Shown here: piece by piece, positions 4,760 through 6,632 of the stretch
How the letters are laid out: each line of letters begins with the position of its first letter
Numbering within the stretch: position 1 is the stretch's first letter
From: Pseudomonadota bacterium
GTDB lineage: Bacteria > Pseudomonadota > Alphaproteobacteria > Rhizobiales > Xanthobacteraceae
NCBI GenBank assembly: GCA_023442085.1
Contig: JAEZMT010000255.1
Span: 1-6,632 of the forward strand
Direction: 5' to 3'
Length of the DNA stretch: 6,632 bases
The notes under the pieces: model-generated
The model's input: only the letters and a program-made list of their open reading frames with translations
The model's database searches: none
What the model was told of the DNA's origin: nothing
Made by a program: the position numbers and the translations under genes

Positions 4760-5797
4760 ATGTCCCATCTCCATCCGCCCATCCGCCGCGTCGCCGTGAT
4801 CGGAGCCGGGACCATCGGGGCGAGCTGGGCCGCGCTCTTCCTGTCGCGCGGATTGGAGGTGATGGTGAGCGATCCCGCCCCCGGCGCGCGGGAGGCGACG
4901 CAGGCGCTCATTTCCGGCGCCTGGCCGGTGCTCTCGCAGCTCGGCGGCGAAAGCTGGATCGACCCCACCTCGTGGCGCTTCGAGCCGGACCCGGTGGCGG
5001 CGGTCGAGGGCGCCGATTTCGTGCAGGAGAACGCACCCGAGCGCTATGAGATGAAGCAGAAGCTGTTTCCCGCCCTCGACGCGGTGCTGCCGCCGGAGGT
5101 GGTCATCGCCTCTTCCTCCTCCGGCCTGTTGGCGAGCCGCATCTCCGAAGGCTGCCGCCACCGCGAGCGCTGCCTCATCGGCCATCCCTTCAATCCGCCC
5201 CACCTCATCCCGCTCGTGGAAGTGGTGGGCGGCGCGTATGCGAGCCGCGAGGCCATCGCGCGGGCCATGGCCTTCTACCGCTGGCTCGGCAAGCACCCCA
5301 TCGAGATTCGCAAGGAGGTGCCTGGCCATGTCGCGAACCGCCTGCAGGCGGCCCTGTGGCGGGAGGCGATCCATCTGGTGGCGGAGGGCGTCGCCTCGGT
5401 GGAGGACGTGGACGCCGCCGTCACGGAAGGGCCGGGCCTGCGCTGGGCGCTCATGGGCCAGCACATGACCTTCCATCTCGGTGGCGGCGCTGGCGGGCTC
5501 GGCCAGTTCATGCACCACCTGCTGCCGGCGGTGGAGACGTGGTGGGACGACCTCGGCGCCCCGGCCATGACGGAAGAGCTTCAAGCGGCTCTGGTGGCCG
5601 GCGTGGAGGCCGAGGCCGCCGGCCGCTCCATGACGGAGCTGGCGCAGCGGCGTGACGCGCTGCTCACCCAGATCGTTGCCCTCAAGCACGCCGCCGACGT
5701 CCGCGACGAGCAGGCCGCGATCAGCGCGCGGCTGGATCAGGCGCTGGAGGAGAGCTTCCCAGACAGCGACCCGATCGCCGTGCGCGGCGACGACTGA
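4760..5797 (+). CDS. 3-hydroxyacyl-CoA dehydrogenase-family enzyme, L-carnitine dehydrogenase-like
   Basis: A 345-residue NAD-dependent dehydrogenase. The Rossmann motif is VAVIGAGTIGASWA (Gly15, Gly17, Gly20), with Asp38 at the end of strand two indicating NAD rather than NADP. By analogy with HAD the catalytic set is Ser119/120 in ASSSSGLL, His142 in GHPFNPPHLIPLVEV, Glu154 and Asn193 in GHVANRLQ. The C-terminal helical domain carries EGPGLRWALMGQHMTFHLGGG (223-243), closest in my recollection to L-carnitine 3-dehydrogenases (about 321 residues), with gulonate dehydrogenase/lambda-crystallin as a relative. Typical carnitine-operon partners (BKACE cleavage enzyme, thioesterase) are not adjacent, so the substrate may differ. 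Residues about 312-345 form an extra tail with LDQALEESFPDSDPIAV. A GGAG Shine-Dalgarno (4749-4752) lies 7 nt before the ATG. Confidence 0.85.
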   Translation: MSHLHPPIRRVAVIGAGTIGASWAALFLSRGLEVMVSDPAPGAREATQALISGAWPVLSQLGGESWIDPTSWRFEPDPVAAVEGADFVQENAPERYEMKQKLFPALDAVLPPEVVIASSSSGLLASRISEGCRHRERCLIGHPFNPPHLIPLVEVVGGAYASREAIARAMAFYRWLGKHPIEIRKEVPGHVANRLQAALWREAIHLVAEGVASVEDVDAAVTEGPGLRWALMGQHMTFHLGGGAGGLGQFMHHLLPAVETWWDDLGAPAMTEELQAALVAGVEAEAAGRSMTELAQRRDALLTQIVALKHAADVRDEQAAISARLDQALEESFPDSDPIAVRGDD

Positions 5798-5809
5798 CGA
5801 GAGCCGAAA

Positions 5810-5851
5810 AGAAAAGGCCGCCGCGAGCCCAAGCCCGCGGCGGCCTTTTCT
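5810..5851. terminator. Bidirectional intrinsic terminator
   Basis: AGAAAAGGCCGCCGCG (5810-5825) and CGCGGCGGCCTTTTCT (5836-5851) form a perfect 16-bp stem around a 10-nt loop. Rightward the GC core is followed by TTTTCTGTTT; leftward it is followed by TTTTCTTTTC. It lies between the stops of the convergent dehydrogenase (5797) and enolase (5895) genes and can end transcripts from both. The remaining 43 bp to the enolase stop show nothing else. Confidence 0.93.
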
Positions 5852-5894
5852 GTTTCCATCCTCATCCGCCCGCGTCCACGCGGCGCAGGGGGGA

Positions 5895-6632
5895 TCAGGC
5901 CAGCGACTTGATCGCGGCCTTGCCGGCGTAGCGGGCGGAGTCGCCCAGCTCCTGCTCGATGCGCAGCAGCTGGTTGTACTTCGCGGTGCGGTCCGAGCGG
6001 GCCAGCGAGCCGGTCTTGATCTGCCCGCAGTTGGTGGCCACCGCGAGGTCGGCGATGGTGGAATCCTCGGTCTCGCCGGAGCGGTGGGACATCACGGCGC
6101 GATAGCCGGCCTTGTGGGCCATTTCCACCGCGTCCAGCGTCTCGGTGAGGGAGCCGATCTGGTTCACCTTCACGAGGATGGCGTTGCCGACGCCGTCCTT
6201 GATGCCGCGCGACAGACGCTCGACGTTGGTGACGAAGAGGTCGTCGCCCACCAGCTGGCACTTGGAACCGATGGTGTCGGTGAGCAGCTTCCAGCCGGCC
6301 CAGTCGTCCTCGGCCATGCCGTCCTCGATGGTCACGATAGGATAGCGGCCCACGAGGTCGGCCAGGTACTTCACCTGGGCCTCGATGTCGCGCACCTTGC
6401 CTTCGCCCTCATAATGATAGGCACCATCCTTGAAGAACTCCGTGGAGGCGCAGTCGAGGCCGATGAACACGTCGTCGCCCGGCTTGAAGCCGGCCTTCTC
6501 GATGGCGCCCATCACGAAGTTCAGCGCCGCCTCGGCGGAGGCAAGGTTGGGGGCGAAGCCGCCCTCGTCGCCCACATTGGTGTTGTGGCCGGCGCTCTTC
6601 AGGCCGCTCTTCAGCGTGTGGAAGATCTCGGC
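5895..6632 (-). CDS. eno: Enolase, C-terminal part (start beyond the window)
   Basis: Phosphopyruvate hydratase converts 2-phosphoglycerate to phosphoenolpyruvate in glycolysis and gluconeogenesis, and associates with the RNA degradosome in some bacteria. The frame is open from the right edge (first complete codon 6632-6630, Ala) through 245 codons to TGA at 5897-5895, so roughly 180 N-terminal residues are missing. Numbering from the edge, VGDEGGFAPN (20-29) holds the conserved loop. The Mg ligands are Asp60 (GLDCAS), Glu103 (TIEDG) and Asp130 (VGDDLF). Catalytic Lys155 lies in ILVKVNQIGS, the SHRSGETED signature at 182-190, and Lys206 in QIKTGSLARSDR. All are intact. A GTG at 6575 is internal Val20 of the fragment, not the start. 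It converges on the upstream dehydrogenase gene and shares the terminator. Confidence 0.97.
   Translation of the reverse strand, partial: AEIFHTLKSGLKSAGHNTNVGDEGGFAPNLASAEAALNFVMGAIEKAGFKPGDDVFIGLDCASTEFFKDGAYHYEGEGKVRDIEAQVKYLADLVGRYPIVTIEDGMAEDDWAGWKLLTDTIGSKCQLVGDDLFVTNVERLSRGIKDGVGNAILVKVNQIGSLTETLDAVEMAHKAGYRAVMSHRSGETEDSTIADLAVATNCGQIKTGSLARSDRTAKYNQLLRIEQELGDSARYAGKAAIKSLA

Noticed and set aside
4712..5689. 325-codon open frame on the minus strand
   Set aside because: Antisense shadow of the dehydrogenase gene, which has a full set of NAD-binding and catalytic motifs.
6573..6575. GTG as a possible enolase start codon
   Set aside because: The frame remains open upstream and encodes conserved enolase residues (EIFHTLKSGLKSAGHNTN) to the window edge, so this codon is internal.

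Overview
The window is a GC-rich stretch of chromosome that looks like core genome of an alphaproteobacterium, most likely Rhizobiales (a Xanthobacteraceae- or Bradyrhizobium-like organism is my guess). The case rests on a near-textbook DivK, on the DUF3572-dinB pair diverging from divK, on a DinB with an N-terminal zinc ribbon, and on a Bpt-type aminoacyl-tRNA-protein transferase beside an RDD-family gene. I see no insertion sequence, phage gene, CRISPR array, tRNA or rRNA.

Layout. A leftward block occupies 1-1810. It starts at a DUF3572 gene (1484-1810), continues 24 bp later into dinB, a Y-family DNA polymerase (158-1459), and ends at the first 24 codons of a HicB-like antitoxin gene that runs off the left edge (1-71). 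The 111-bp divergent region 1811-1921 separates this block from rightward divK (1922-2290), the cell-cycle response regulator. pleD, often found after divK, is absent. In its place is a 317-bp gene-free stretch (2291-2607) with two long, GC-rich potential RNA hairpins. This is the least explained part of the window.

Four rightward genes follow: an RDD-family membrane protein (2608-3147), bpt (3227-3976, GTG start, probably its own promoter), a MarC-family membrane protein (4019-4690), and a 3-hydroxyacyl-CoA dehydrogenase-family enzyme resembling L-carnitine dehydrogenase (4760-5797) with an extra C-terminal SFPxSDP tail. A strong bidirectional terminator (5810-5851) closes this run and also serves the convergent enolase gene, whose C-terminal 245 codons (5895-6632) reach the right edge.

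How they work together. The genes belong to separate housekeeping systems: translesion synthesis, asymmetric division control, N-degron tagging, envelope proteins, short-chain acid or carnitine metabolism, and glycolysis. They do not form one pathway. I find no convincing new multi-gene system. The points worth following are the structured 2.3-2.5 kb intergenic region, the HicB-like gene with its upstream inverted repeat, the SFPxSDP tail, and a few ribosome binding sites placed in short hairpins.
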